A DNA stretch of 64,000 bases, taken from Aphanomyces cochlioides. Its lineage: Eukaryota > Oomycota > Saprolegniomycetes > Saprolegniales > Verrucalvaceae. This document shows, in pieces, positions 45,185 to 56,400 of this stretch. Every line of letters starts with the position of its first letter. Positions within the stretch are counted from its first letter, which is position 1. The notes beneath the pieces were generated by a model. It ran no database searches. It was not told where the DNA came from and saw only the letters and a program-made list of their open reading frames with translations. The DNA lies in NCBI GenBank assembly GCA_019828595.1, contig JAHQRK010000002.1:3472001-3536000 (forward strand), given 5' to 3'. The translations under genes and the position numbers were made by a program.

Positions 45185-46792
45185 AGAAAGTCGAAGGCAG
45201 TATCACCGAATGTCAACGCATTTTGCGAGATGACCCTCAGCTCGTTGCACATGCTATCTACGCACAAGATGAAGACCTCAGTTTGTTTCAGACACTTGTT
45301 GCAACCAAGACTATTGAGCGCAAGATGGCTTTGTTAAAAGCTCAAGGCAAGCCTCACAACTACAAACATCACGTCAACTTCATGGCTCAATACAAGATTC
45401 ACCCGTCAGAAATCTTGGAAGAATTGACCACGGACATACCAGAGATCAAGCGCATCCTCTTTGCACTTGCTACGATTGACTTATTCCTCTCAAATCGGGC
45501 CCCAGACCTCTACACAAACTCGGAGGCACTGACTGTTCTATTGAACCAAGAAGCAACAAGATTGCCTGACACCAACTGCTTGACGGACTGGTCGCTGTTT
45601 GCTTTGATCGAAAACTTCAGCGACAATCTCGAGAAGTTCACTTTGCCGGCTCCCGTCTTGTCGGCCATCTCGATGCTCAAAAGCATCACCAACAATTACC
45701 ACATCGACGAGCTCTGCAGCAAAGCTCACCACTCCATGAACGCCGACGAAATTGATCCCCTCGATTTGGAGGACGATCAACTCTAAGGCTTCTATCCCCT
45801 GCTTCAATCCATTTCAACCTCCCCTCTGACCCCTCCATTCTACTCATTTTCATCTGTACTCGTGATGATTGACAACAACTTCTCCGATGTCCCAACTGAA
45901 CTCGTGGACTGGGACCCACAAATCATCTCCCTCAACACCAATGGCTTCTCCAACAGTCATCGGTACATCCTCGACAAACTATCAAGTGTTCACGACGTTT
46001 CCTTTATCCAAGAAACCCGTTTCCGCACGCCAAGTCTCCACGACCGTGTTGCGTTCCATTGGCAACGCATCACAAACCACGAAGGCTCTTTGTTCTTTGA
46101 AGAGCCTATTTACCCTGAAGTATCCACGTCGCCAGCCACTGGAGGTCTGGCTACGTTGATACATCCTCACTCTCCTTTGAAGAACGCCACTCAAGTCCCT
46201 CATGACAACCCTGTGCTTCGTGGTCGTTATCTACAAGTGCGATGTACTCTGGGTCCACTGACAGTCGTTCTCCACAATATCTATGCGCCGGCAGCCTTCC
46301 AACAACGAGCAAGTTACTTCGAAGAATTGCCACGCGACTTTCCTCCACATGCGCTCCACATTGTTGGAGGAGATTTCAACTGCACTCTCAACAAAGATTT
46401 GGATTCGTTGAGACCCAGTACCTCCACCATGGCCGGCACCCTTCAACTGGAACAATGGATGCACAGTTTGTCTCTGGTGGATCTGTTTCGCCGTCAAAAC
46501 CCCGTGGCACGAGCCTTCACAAGTCCCACACTCACCAACCGACTTGACTACATCTTTTGTTCGTCCACCTTGGCGGGTCTTCGTCATTGGAAGGCGACGC
46601 ACATGCCACACGTTCCACAGGCTGACCACGTGGCTTGTCGTATCATCACAAAGCGTCAAACATTGCGCCATGGCTCTGGATCATGGAAAGCTCCAACTTG
46701 GCTACTTCGTCTACCACGAGCGGCCGAGATTGTTCATGGATGTCTGGATCGATTTTTGGACAAGTCTCCAACATTCCACAATATCTCCAAGG
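45185..46792 (+). mobile_element. LINE copy L4, part b (ORF1 end, ORF2 start)
   Basis: After the 13-bp duplication the L4 ORF1 resumes (KVEGSITECQRILRDDPQL) and ends at 45786 (DLEDDQL, TAA). ORF2 starts at ATG 45865 and is open for 928 nt through the endonuclease (GGDFNCTL, RLDYIFCS, QADHVACRI) to TFHNISKG, where antisense copy L6 begins at CCAAGG, 46791-46792. Confidence 0.9.
45865..46792 (+). pseudogene. LINE ORF2, endonuclease part only (L4)
   Basis: 309 codons from ATG to the L6 junction. The complete apurinic-type endonuclease is intact; reverse transcriptase is lost. With the stop supplied by the L6 3' end (TGA at 46798-46800, giving ISKVK) it could encode a free endonuclease of 311 aa; expression is unknown. 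Confidence 0.85.
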
Positions 46793-49700
46793 TTAAATGA
46801 GTTGTATTAACCTTATTTTTGAGCAAAGGCCCTAATGACTTACTAATTTGCCTCGTACTGTATAAATAGAACTTGGAAAACAGAATATGGCAAAGTGGTC
46901 ATTGAACAGGAGATGAAGTGAGTGAGCCGTCAGCTCTCTCATGAAACGACGCTGTCAGGAATGGCGTGTTGACGTAACCAGGGGTCCGAAGATAGATGCT
47001 TGAGCACATTGAATACCTTGGTGTATCCCTTCTTGAGAGGGAGATCAACCAGGAGCTGTTGTAGATGTAGCTTGATCAAAGAGGCAGCATGAATGGCAAC
47101 TTCCATCGGACTCTTCGCTGTGAGGTCGGGTCGAAAGGTGCGATCGGCACGTTGGAGCCATATTTGATAATACACGCAGGCTCGGACAATCGGCCAGATC
47201 TTCAGATAGCCACGGATGTAGTATCCATCGGACGGCTTGGGCGTCTCGTAGAACATTTCCAGACACGTGGACGGAAAGGAACACTCGAGCAGTCGCTGGA
47301 TCGCCTTGAAGAAATACCAAACAGATTGACCATATCCACAAGAGAACAGGAAATGCTCGTACGTCTCATTGACACGACAGAAGACACACGTCGGCTTGGG
47401 GTCTTGGTACTGAAACAGATATTGCATGGCGTTGGCGCGGAGAAGGGTCTTGAAAATGAACTCTCCATATCGAGGGAGAATGTGGTCGGGTTGGAGGAAG
47501 GCGGCAAGTTGGGTAAGGCGCTTGGGGTCTTCGTAAAAGTTGGATGGCAGGTTGAGATGCTTGGTAGGAAGAATGGACGAGCTGGCAGCTGGAGAAGCTC
47601 TGATCTTAGCCGATTTCGAAGTCGCAAACGCCAACAAGATCGGACTCGAGTCAGGGTGAATCATCCAGTGCCATTCCATCCATTCAGAGCTTGGCGTCGG
47701 CAAGTGGAACACGGGAGCATCCTCTTCAGAAACAATCTCAAACAATCGTGATAACTTGGTCACCAAGATTGAGATCCATTGTTTCGTTGGAGGGACAAAA
47801 TTGACTTGGCGGCAGGCACGGTTGATTTTGTCGAACAAGATCGAAGCTGGCCAAACTCGCTGACACGGAGTCAACAAATGCGACAACTTCGTGATGTGAA
47901 GCGACGCCAATACATTGGCTTGGTCTTGCGTCGATGTAGAGCACTGATCGTATAGGTCTTCGAGTCCAGGCAGATACGAGTTGTGCCAAAGGGGAACATC
48001 CAAAGATGAGATGTGATTTGGACAGCCGTACGGAGTCCAGCGGGACTCAAACCAGCTACTCAATAAGGCTTTCCACATTGGAGTGATATTGGGATTCTTG
48101 TACAGTTGTCTGATGAATGCAGAAGAGCCATTTGCCAAGAGGAGATCTCGGGGGGAACCCCATGGATGAAAAGCCTTCTCGAGGAGAGTATAGCCCGGCG
48201 TAATCCAGGCGGACATGGCAGACTTGCGGGGTGGGGTGGTGATGGCTTGAATGCATCTGATCATGACAGAGCGGTTGTGTTGTTGCCATAAAGCAAGTGC
48301 ATGGTGCAGGCCTAAGCCACCGGACTTCTTCGGCATGAATAGGATCTCCTTTTTGATCAAACGGAGGCCATGGACAGAGGAGGATGGGTTGATTTCTTCA
48401 CCATGCATAAATTGAAGCATGGCTTTGTCGATCTTTTTGGCCAGGTCTTTGTCGGCAGGGACAAAAGCCAGTTGGTACCATAACACAGGCAGACATATGC
48501 TGTGCAGGATAGTGACTTTTCCGGCCATGGTTCGAGCCTTGTAGAGCCACAAAGACAAGCGAGCCGCAAACTTCTCAAACACGTAATTGAAACGTGCCAA
48601 TGGAGAAAGATTGGGCGCAACCAAGATACCAAGAGCCTTCACGGGACTGTCGGAAGTAACTTGTAGTGAGGCAAGGTTCCCATTCAACTGGCTGTAGGTC
48701 AGAATTTGGGTCTTGTCTACGTTGAGTCGGAAACCAGACTTGTCGCAAAAGGTTTGAACCAATGCAAGCTGCCGGTGGAGGCACGTCTCATTTGCCGCAT
48801 AGAGTTGCGAGTCGTCGGCAAAGTAACTCCCAGTGTGGTAGCGATCCCCACACTTGATGCCATAGTTGGAGTGTTGCCGTAGGAGTTGGCACATCGGTTC
48901 CAAAGCGATCACAAACAGAAGTGGCGACAGTGGATCACCTTGCAACACACCGCGTGAGATGTGAACTGGCTTGGACAAGAAGCCGTTCACCAAGATGCGA
49001 GACTTGCGGCCCGAGTACAGTACGCGAACCATGTCAACAAAGGTTTCGGGAAAGCCATAGTGACGGAGGACGCGGAGCAAGTACGCGTGGTCCACGCGAT
49101 CAAAAGCTTTCTCAAAGTCAAGCAGTGCCACCATCGAGGACGGACTGTGTAGTTTGATGTGGTGCAGCATGTCATCCAGTCGTGCAATATTGGTTTGGAT
49201 ATTGCTTCGACGGATAAAGCCTTGCTGGTCCGGGTGGATGATGTGTCGAATGTGGCGCTGGAGTCGATAAGCCAGAATACTCGTCAGGATTTTCACATCC
49301 GTGTTGAGTAGGCTAATGGGCCGATAGTTCTTGGCTTGTGACTTGGGGCCTTTCTTGTGCAGCAACACCAGCGTACTGACAAGTTGCATGGGAGTCAAGC
49401 GAGGGTGAGAATGGAGGTGGTGTGTGAATAGCAGCTCCAATACCAACGACCACTTGTGAGGTGCAAGTTTGAGGACTTCGAATGGCAGAGCGTTGGGACC
49501 TGGCGCTGAGTTCGAACTGCTGTGTCGAATAGCATGATAGAACTCGTTGGCGCGCAAGGGAGCCGACAGCTCTTTCTGGGCTTGCTCTGGCAGTTGCTTG
49601 TGTCGAGTCAATGGGGTCAGAAATGACGACACTTCGTCTCCAGATCGCTGCACCTCGGGAGCTGCAAACAAGTCCTTGTAGTAGTCGACCAGGACGTCAG

Positions 49701-50083
49701 ACATGCCTTGTTGATTGGAGACAACATTTCCATTGACATCCACCAACTCTTTGAAGACTGTCTTCTTCAAGGGGGTAGGGACAGGGGACATGAAGTGGAA
49801 CTTGGACGAGCGCTCTGCTTTGTACAAGTGAAGTTGGAACGCCTGGTCTTGACGAAACTGCTTGTCTCGATCTTGCAGCTCGTGAATTTGCTTTTGAAGG
49901 TCTCGCACTCGATCCACCAGCACTGAATCTTGACGCATGTTGGGGACTTGCAAAAGCGAAGCGATCTCGACAGCTAACTTCTTCAACGGCAGACGTTGTT
50001 TCTCCAATCGTTGAGAATGGAATTCTTTGAGTTGGGAGCGGATATCATTGACCAGCATGTCGTAGGCCTTGGAGATATTGTGG
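46791..50083 (-). mobile_element. LINE copy L6: 5'-truncated, antisense in L4
   Basis: From 5' truncation at 50083 (CCACAATATCTCCAAGG on the minus strand) to the 3' end CATTTAACC at 46791. Carries ORF2 from HNISKAYDML to the stop at 46939 (about 1047 codons), open throughout, with full reverse transcriptase and zinc motif but no endonuclease. The truncation point is the same sequence as the target at the other end. Confidence 0.9.
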
Positions 50084-50084
50084 T

Positions 50085-50239
50085 CCATTGACTCGATACA
50101 AGCAACTGCCAGAGCAAGCCCAGAAAGAGCTGTCGTCTCCCTTGCGCGCCAACGAGTTCTATCATGCTATTCGACACAGCAGTTCGAACTCAGCGCCAGG
50201 TCCCAACGCTCTGCCATTCGAAGTCCTCAAACTTGCACC
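50085..50239 (+). mobile_element. Sense ORF2 fragment fused to L7 5' end
   Basis: A 155-bp ORF2 piece (LTRYKQLPEQAQKELSSPLR to EVLKLAP) joins the L7 5' end with fused TSEFASYPSS. It may be the rest of L4 ORF2 with about 450 bp lost at the L6 insertion, or a template-jump product. Confidence 0.82.
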
Positions 50240-50301
50240 AACTTCCGAATTTGCCTCGTACCCCTCAAGTCAAAAAGTTATCAAGTGCTGCCGCGCTCAA
50301 A

Positions 50302-53300
50302 ATGTCCAACGCCAACAGCTGTTCCGAGCTCCGTGAGACCAACACTCACGGAGTCACCATCATTCCAGGTATTGTATCACCTCACCCACTTTCGTCGTCC
50401 AATCAGGATGGCGGAAGTGGTGTGAGTAATGTCTCTACACCTAACCCTAGGGCTGAAGTGGAGGTCGAGTTCGACCCCAACAGCGTCTCTGGAGACCAAT
50501 CTGCGTCTCGCTCCCCCAGCGCTTCACCTGGTGCTCCACTCGCCGGAGTTCCAGGGGGGGTCAACCTCAGTGGGTCAGTGGTTGACCCCCAGACCACTGT
50601 CGTTAACTTGTCTAGCGAAGCCCTCACTCAGGAGGGCGAACCACTGGGGCCTTGTGCCTGTGGTGGCTGCTTCCCTGGACTCCAATTGGAGTCGATCCCC
50701 AGTGAAGGCGGCGAGAAAACGGGGTCCATGCCAGCCCTAGAGGCTACGAGGGCCCCCCCTATGGGCACACCCTGCGGTTCTGTCTACTTTCCCCCAGGGG
50801 CCTCTTCGGAGGGGCGGGGGCGGTATCCCGATTTGGGTTCTCGCCGGAGCAATGGTGTACCCCAGTCACCGTGCTGCGGGGATGGCATGGATTCCCCTTC
50901 TACCCCTGTCACTGGGGGTCTGGCCCCGGCCTTTCTCGTGACCAATGGGACTGAGCCAGCAGCCACCAACCGCGTCGCCCCCTGTGCTGAGCCTCCTAGA
51001 ACGGGAGAGGAAGAAGAAAAATCTCAAGAGGACGTGGATATGGTCTCTGGAGACGCCGAGGGGAAGGATTCTACTGAAACCGAGGCCTTAACCGACGAGG
51101 GAAATACTCAAATTCACTCTGAGGTTGATGGGTCAGGCGACATTAACGGCCAAGCGAAGCCGTGTGATACTCCTGGAGAAGTTATTCAAGAGGAACAATC
51201 GACAAACAATGACAATGACCAGTCAAATCAAGACATTGTCGACAAATCCGTTGCTCAAGGAAATGGCGCTGTTGATCCTCCTACCGCGGCAGACAAAATA
51301 CAAGGCGATCAAGAGCAACAAAACGCTGAAAAGGCCAATCCATGGACGCAAAAGACTCCCGGCAAGGATTCAGCTTCGTCCAAGAAAGATGCCAAGCAAG
51401 GCAATGCCCCCAAAGGCGCGAAACATCGCAACACTGGTGCTCATGCTATTGCCGATGACGATATTGCGCGATGCGAGGCCACGGCGGACGCATTCTACAA
51501 AGACTCTGGTGACATGGACGCCTTCATTGAAAACATTTTGCTCACCCCCCAGTCCCAAGTGTACGAGCTCACAGTCAAGTTGGGCGAAGGCTACAAGGAC
51601 TGGTCCGAAAAAGTCATCTGCGATCAATTTGTCAAGGAAAATCCTGGTTCGTTATGGGGCTCCAAATTTCCGAACATTTTGATCCACAAGAAGAACCCAC
51701 AGACCATTGTGATCTCAAGTTACAACTTGTCTACGTGCGTGGAAATGGGAGGCACAACGTTTCGACTTGGTGGCAAAGACTTCCTGGTTCCCAAGTACTC
51801 GCGTTATGGCAACAACTACTACGTTACGTTCAACAAGGTCAGTCACCCTTCGATGGCCAAGGCGATTGTCAAGAAAATGGCTGCATTGACCAAGTCAGTG
51901 ATAGCAGCATTCAACCCTACTGCTGGTCAGAACATCAAGTCGCCGCATTTGAGAGTCATTTTCAAGTCGTCTGCGCCTCCTGCAGTGCTGGTGCCAAAAT
52001 CCGGCGACGCACTACGCGAAATCACCATTACGGATCCGTCGGGTCAGCCTTTTGTCGTCGTGTTTCAGCACAAGATCGCTGCTCTGAACAAGACATTGCC
52101 TCCGTCGATTGTTTCACGACGTGCAGAGGCCAAGGCTGAAAAAGCGAAGGCAAAAGCGGCCAAGGCAGCGGCAAAATCTCCTCCGTCAGGAGAAAAAGAA
52201 CCTGAACATGATGGAGACGATCATGATCAAGACCCTGGAACAAATGCGAAAGGCGAGGCCGACTCAACTGAGGCATCTGGAGATCGTCAAGATGAACAAC
52301 CACAGCCAACAGCTCCTTCTCATGGCTCTGATGTCGATATGTCTGGTGACAGCGATCCCCCTAACAACAATGGACAAGACAAACAACAAGAAGATGTGGA
52401 AATGTCTACCAACGAATCGCCCGCTCTTGCTCCACCAAGTGAGCAGCCCAAGAACTCGCTGGACCTTCAATTGGTAACGGGCTACCGGTCTGGACCAGCT
52501 CCAAAACGTACTTTGCCTTCGTCCCCACGTTTGGATCCCCTGCCGACATCCAACCGTTTTCATATCCTCGAAGAAGACGACGTGGAACTCTCGTTTGAAG
52601 ACTTTGCAGTGCCTCGAATTGTATTGGAAGATTCAAGTGCGCCACGCCCGAAAAAGACCAAAGGCAAAGCGAAGAAACAACGACTTAACAAGTCTGCTGC
52701 AGCCCACCTCGAATTGGCGAAGAAGATCATTCGAGACAAGAAAGTCGAAGGCAGTATCACCGAATGTCAACGCATTTTGCGAGATGATCCTCAGCTCGTT
52801 GCACATGCTATGTACGCACAAGATGAAGACCTCAGTTTGTTTCAGTCACTTGTTGCAACCAAGACTATTGAGCGCAAGATGGCTTTGTTAAAAGCTCAAG
52901 GCAAGCCTCACAACTACAAACATCACGTCAACTTCATGGCTCAATACAAGATTCACCCGTCAGAAATCTTGGAAGAATTGACCACGGACATACCAGAGAT
53001 CAAGCGCATCCTCTTTGCACTTGCTACGATTGACTTATTCCTCTCAAATCGGGCCCCAGACCTCTACACAAACTCGGAGGCACTGACTGTTCTATTGAAC
53101 CAAGAAGCAACAAGATTGCCTGACACCAACTGCTTGACGGACTGGTCGCTGTTTGCTTTGATCGAAAACTTCAGCGACAATCTCGAGAAGTTCACTTTGC
53201 CGGCTCCCGTCTTGTCGGCCATCTCGATGCTCAAAAGCATCACCAACAATTACCACATCGACGAGCTCTGCAGCAAAGCTCACCACTCCATGAACGCCGA

Positions 53301-53340
53301 CGAAATTGATCCCCTCGATTTGGAGGACGATCAACTCTAA
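50302..53340 (+). CDS. LINE ORF1 protein (L7, intact)
   Basis: 1012 aa from ATG 50302 (MSNANSCSELRETN) to TAA 53340. ORF1 proteins of LINEs bind their own RNA and act as chaperones; that role is inferred. Visible parts: a Pro/Ser/Gly-rich N terminus with a CACGGC cysteine cluster, an acidic region (EEEEKSQEDVDMV, long Glu/Asp/Gln stretch), a folded region at about 450-620 (VICDQFVKENPGSLW, KNPQTIVISSYNLST, FLVPKYSRYGNNYYV, LREITITDPSGQPFVVVF), a Lys/Ala-rich helix, a second acidic part and an alpha-helical C terminus. No CCHC knuckle is seen. The start was chosen as the first ATG after the conserved 5' end. It is longer than most ORF1 proteins. Confidence 0.85.
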   Translation: MSNANSCSELRETNTHGVTIIPGIVSPHPLSSSNQDGGSGVSNVSTPNPRAEVEVEFDPNSVSGDQSASRSPSASPGAPLAGVPGGVNLSGSVVDPQTTVVNLSSEALTQEGEPLGPCACGGCFPGLQLESIPSEGGEKTGSMPALEATRAPPMGTPCGSVYFPPGASSEGRGRYPDLGSRRSNGVPQSPCCGDGMDSPSTPVTGGLAPAFLVTNGTEPAATNRVAPCAEPPRTGEEEEKSQEDVDMVSGDAEGKDSTETEALTDEGNTQIHSEVDGSGDINGQAKPCDTPGEVIQEEQSTNNDNDQSNQDIVDKSVAQGNGAVDPPTAADKIQGDQEQQNAEKANPWTQKTPGKDSASSKKDAKQGNAPKGAKHRNTGAHAIADDDIARCEATADAFYKDSGDMDAFIENILLTPQSQVYELTVKLGEGYKDWSEKVICDQFVKENPGSLWGSKFPNILIHKKNPQTIVISSYNLSTCVEMGGTTFRLGGKDFLVPKYSRYGNNYYVTFNKVSHPSMAKAIVKKMAALTKSVIAAFNPTAGQNIKSPHLRVIFKSSAPPAVLVPKSGDALREITITDPSGQPFVVVFQHKIAALNKTLPPSIVSRRAEAKAEKAKAKAAKAAAKSPPSGEKEPEHDGDDHDQDPGTNAKGEADSTEASGDRQDEQPQPTAPSHGSDVDMSGDSDPPNNNGQDKQQEDVEMSTNESPALAPPSEQPKNSLDLQLVTGYRSGPAPKRTLPSSPRLDPLPTSNRFHILEEDDVELSFEDFAVPRIVLEDSSAPRPKKTKGKAKKQRLNKSAAAHLELAKKIIRDKKVEGSITECQRILRDDPQLVAHAMYAQDEDLSLFQSLVATKTIERKMALLKAQGKPHNYKHHVNFMAQYKIHPSEILEELTTDIPEIKRILFALATIDLFLSNRAPDLYTNSEALTVLLNQEATRLPDTNCLTDWSLFALIENFSDNLEKFTLPAPVLSAISMLKSITNNYHIDELCSKAHHSMNADEIDPLDLEDDQL
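50329..50353 (+). other. Hairpin at ORF1 start (9-bp stem, 7-nt loop)
   Basis: CTCCGTGAG and CTCACGGAG around loop ACCAACA, about 27 nt after the ORF1 ATG. It is present in all copies that contain this region, although the loop differs (ACCAACA or AACAACA). Confidence 0.75.
50556..50590 (+). other. Hairpin in ORF1 (11-bp stem, 13-nt loop)
   Basis: GGGGGTCAACC and GGTTGACCCCC, a perfect stem in the ORF1 coding region. L5 has lost one base here, which causes its frameshift. Confidence 0.75.
50678..50693 (+). repeat. 16-bp perfect palindrome in ORF1
   Basis: GACTCCAATTGGAGTC, fully self-complementary, present in L2, L4, L5, L7 and L9. It could fold in RNA with a short loop or allow RNA dimer contacts; a function is not shown. 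Confidence 0.7.
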
Positions 53341-53418
53341 GGCTTCTATCCCCTGCTTCAATCCATTTCAACCTCCCCTCTGACCCCTCCATTCTACTCA
53401 TTTTCATCTGTACTCGTG

Positions 53419-56400
53419 ATGATTGACAACAACTTCTCCGATGTCCCAACTGAACTCGTGGACTGGGACCCACAAATCATCTCCCTCAACACCAATGGCT
53501 TCTCCAACAGTCATCGGTACATCCTCGACAAACTATCAAGTGTTCACGACGTTTCCTTTATCCAAGAAACCCGTTTCCGCACGCCAAGTCTCCACGACCG
53601 TGTTGCGTTCCATTGGCAACGCATCACAAACCACGAAGGCTCTTTGTTCTTTGAAGAGCCTATTTACCCTGAAGTATCCACGTCGCCAGCCACTGGAGGT
53701 CTGGCTACGTTGATACATCCTCACTCTCCTTTGAAGAACGCCACTCAAGTCCCTCATGACAACCCAGTGCTTCGTGGTCGTTATCTACAAGTGCGATGTA
53801 CTCTGGGTCCACTGACAGTCGTTCTCCACAATATCTATGCGCCGGCAGCCTTCCAAGAACGAGCAAGTTACTTCGAAGAATTGCCACGCGACTTTCCTCC
53901 ACATGCGCTCCACATTGTTGGAGGAGATTTCAACTGCACTCTCAACAAAGATTTGGATTCGTTGAGACCCAGTACCTCCACCATGGCCGGCACCCTTCAA
54001 CTGGAACAATGGATGCACAGTTTGTCTCTGGTGGATCTGTTTCGCCGTCAAAACCCCGTGGCACGAGCCTTCACAAGTCCCACACTCACCAACCGACTTG
54101 ACTACATCTTTTGTTCGTCCACCTTGGCGGGTCTTCGTCATTGGAAGGCGACGCACATGCCACACGTTCCACAGGCTGACCACGTGGCTTGTCGTATCAT
54201 CACAAAGCGTCAAACATTGCGCCATGGCTCTGGATCATGGAAAGCTCCAACTTGGCTACTTCGTCTACCACGAGCGGCCGAGATTGTTCATGGATGTCTG
54301 GATCGATTTTTGGACAAGTCTCCAACATTCCACAATATCTCCAAGGCCTACGACATGCTGATCAATGATATCCGCTCCCAACTCAAAGAATTCCATTCTC
54401 AACGATTGGAGAAACAACGTCTGCCGTTGAAGAAGTTAGCTGTCGAGATCGCTTCGCTTTTGCAAGTCCCCAACATGCGTCAAGATTCAGTGCTGGTGGA
54501 TCGAGTGCGAGACCTTCAAAAGCAAATTCACGAGCTGCAAGATCGAGACAAGCAGTTTCGTCAAGACCAGGCGTTCCAACTTCACTTGTACAAAGCAGAG
54601 CGCTCGTCCAAGTTCCACTTCATGTCCCCTGTCCCTACCCCCTTGAAGAAGACAGTCTTCAAAGAGTTGGTGGATGTCAATGGAAATGTTGTCTCCAATC
54701 AACAAGGCATGTCTGACGTCCTGGTCGACTACTACAAGGACTTGTTTGCAGCTCCCGAGGTGCAGCGATCTGGAGACGAAGTGTCGTCATTTCTGACCCC
54801 ATTGACTCGACACAAGCAACTGCCAGAGCAAGCCCAGAAAGAGCTGTCGGCTCCCTTGCGCGCCAACGAGTTCTATCATGCTATTCGACACAGCAGTTCG
54901 AACTCAGCGCCAGGTCCCAACGCTCTGCCATTCGAAGTCCTCAAACTTGCACCTCACAAGTGGTCGTTGGTATTGGAGCTGCTATTCACACACCAGCTCC
55001 ATTCTCACCCTCGCTTGACTCCCATGCAACTTGTCAGTACGCTGGTGTTGCTGCACAAGAAAGGCCCCAAGTCACAAGCCAAGAACTATCGGCCCATTAG
55101 CCTACTCAACACGGATGTGAAAATCCTGACGAGTATTCTGGCTTATCGACTCCAGCGCCACATTCGACACATCATCCACCCGGACCAGCAAGGCTTTATC
55201 CGTCGAAGCAATATCCAAACCAATATTGCACGACTGGATGACATGCTGCACCACATCAAACTACACAGTCCGTCCTCGATGGTGGCACTGCTTGACTTTG
55301 AGAAAGCTTTTGATCGCGTGGACCACGCGTACTTGCTCCGCGTCCTCCGTCACTATGGCTTTCCCGAAACCTTTGTTGACATGGTTCGCGTACTGTACTC
55401 GGGCCGCAAGTCTCGCATCTTGGTGAACGGCTTCTTGTCCAAGCCAGTTCACATCTCACGCGGTGTGTTGCAAGGTGATCCACTGTCGCCACTTCTGTTT
55501 GTGATCGCTTTGGAACCGATGTGCCAACTCCTACGGCAACACTCCAACTATGGCATCAAGTGTGGGGATCGCTACCACACTGGGAGTTACTTTGCCGACG
55601 ACTCGCAACTCTATGCGGCAAATGAGACGTGCCTCCACCGGCAGCTTGCATTGGTTCAAACCTTTTGCGACAAGTCTGGTTTCCGACTCAACGTAGACAA
55701 GACCCAAATTCTGACCTACAGCCAGTTGAATGGGAACCTTGCCTCACTACAAGTTACTTCCGACAGTCCCGTGAAGGCTCTTGGTATCTTGGTTGCGCCC
55801 AATCTTTCTCCATTGGCACGTTTCAATTACGTGTTTGAGAAGTTTGTGGCTCGCTTGTCTTTGTGGCTCTACAAGGCTCGAACCATGGCCGGAAAAGTCA
55901 CTATCCTGCACAGCATATGTCTGCCTGTGTTATGGTACCAACTGGCTTTTGTCCCTGCCGACAAAGACCTGGCCAAAAAGATCGACAAAGCCATGCTTCA
56001 ATTTATGCATGGTGAAGAAATCAACCCATCCTCCTCTGTCCATGGCCTCCGTTTGATCAAAAAGGAGATCCTATTCATGCCGAAGAAGTCCGGTGGCTTA
56101 GGCCTGCACCATGCACTTGCTTTATGGCAACAACACAACCGCTCTGTCATGATCAGATGCATTCAAGCCATCACCACCCCACCCCGCAAGTCTGCCATGT
56201 CCGCCTGGATTACGCCGGGCTATACTCTCCTCGAGAAGGCTTTTCATCCATGGGGTTCCCCCGAGATCTCCTCTTGGCAAATGGCTCTTCTGCATTCATC
56301 AGACAACTGTACAAGAATCCCAATATCACTCCAATGTGGAAAGCCTTATTGAGTAGCTGGTTTGAATCCCGCTGGACTCCGTACGGCTGTCCAAATCACA

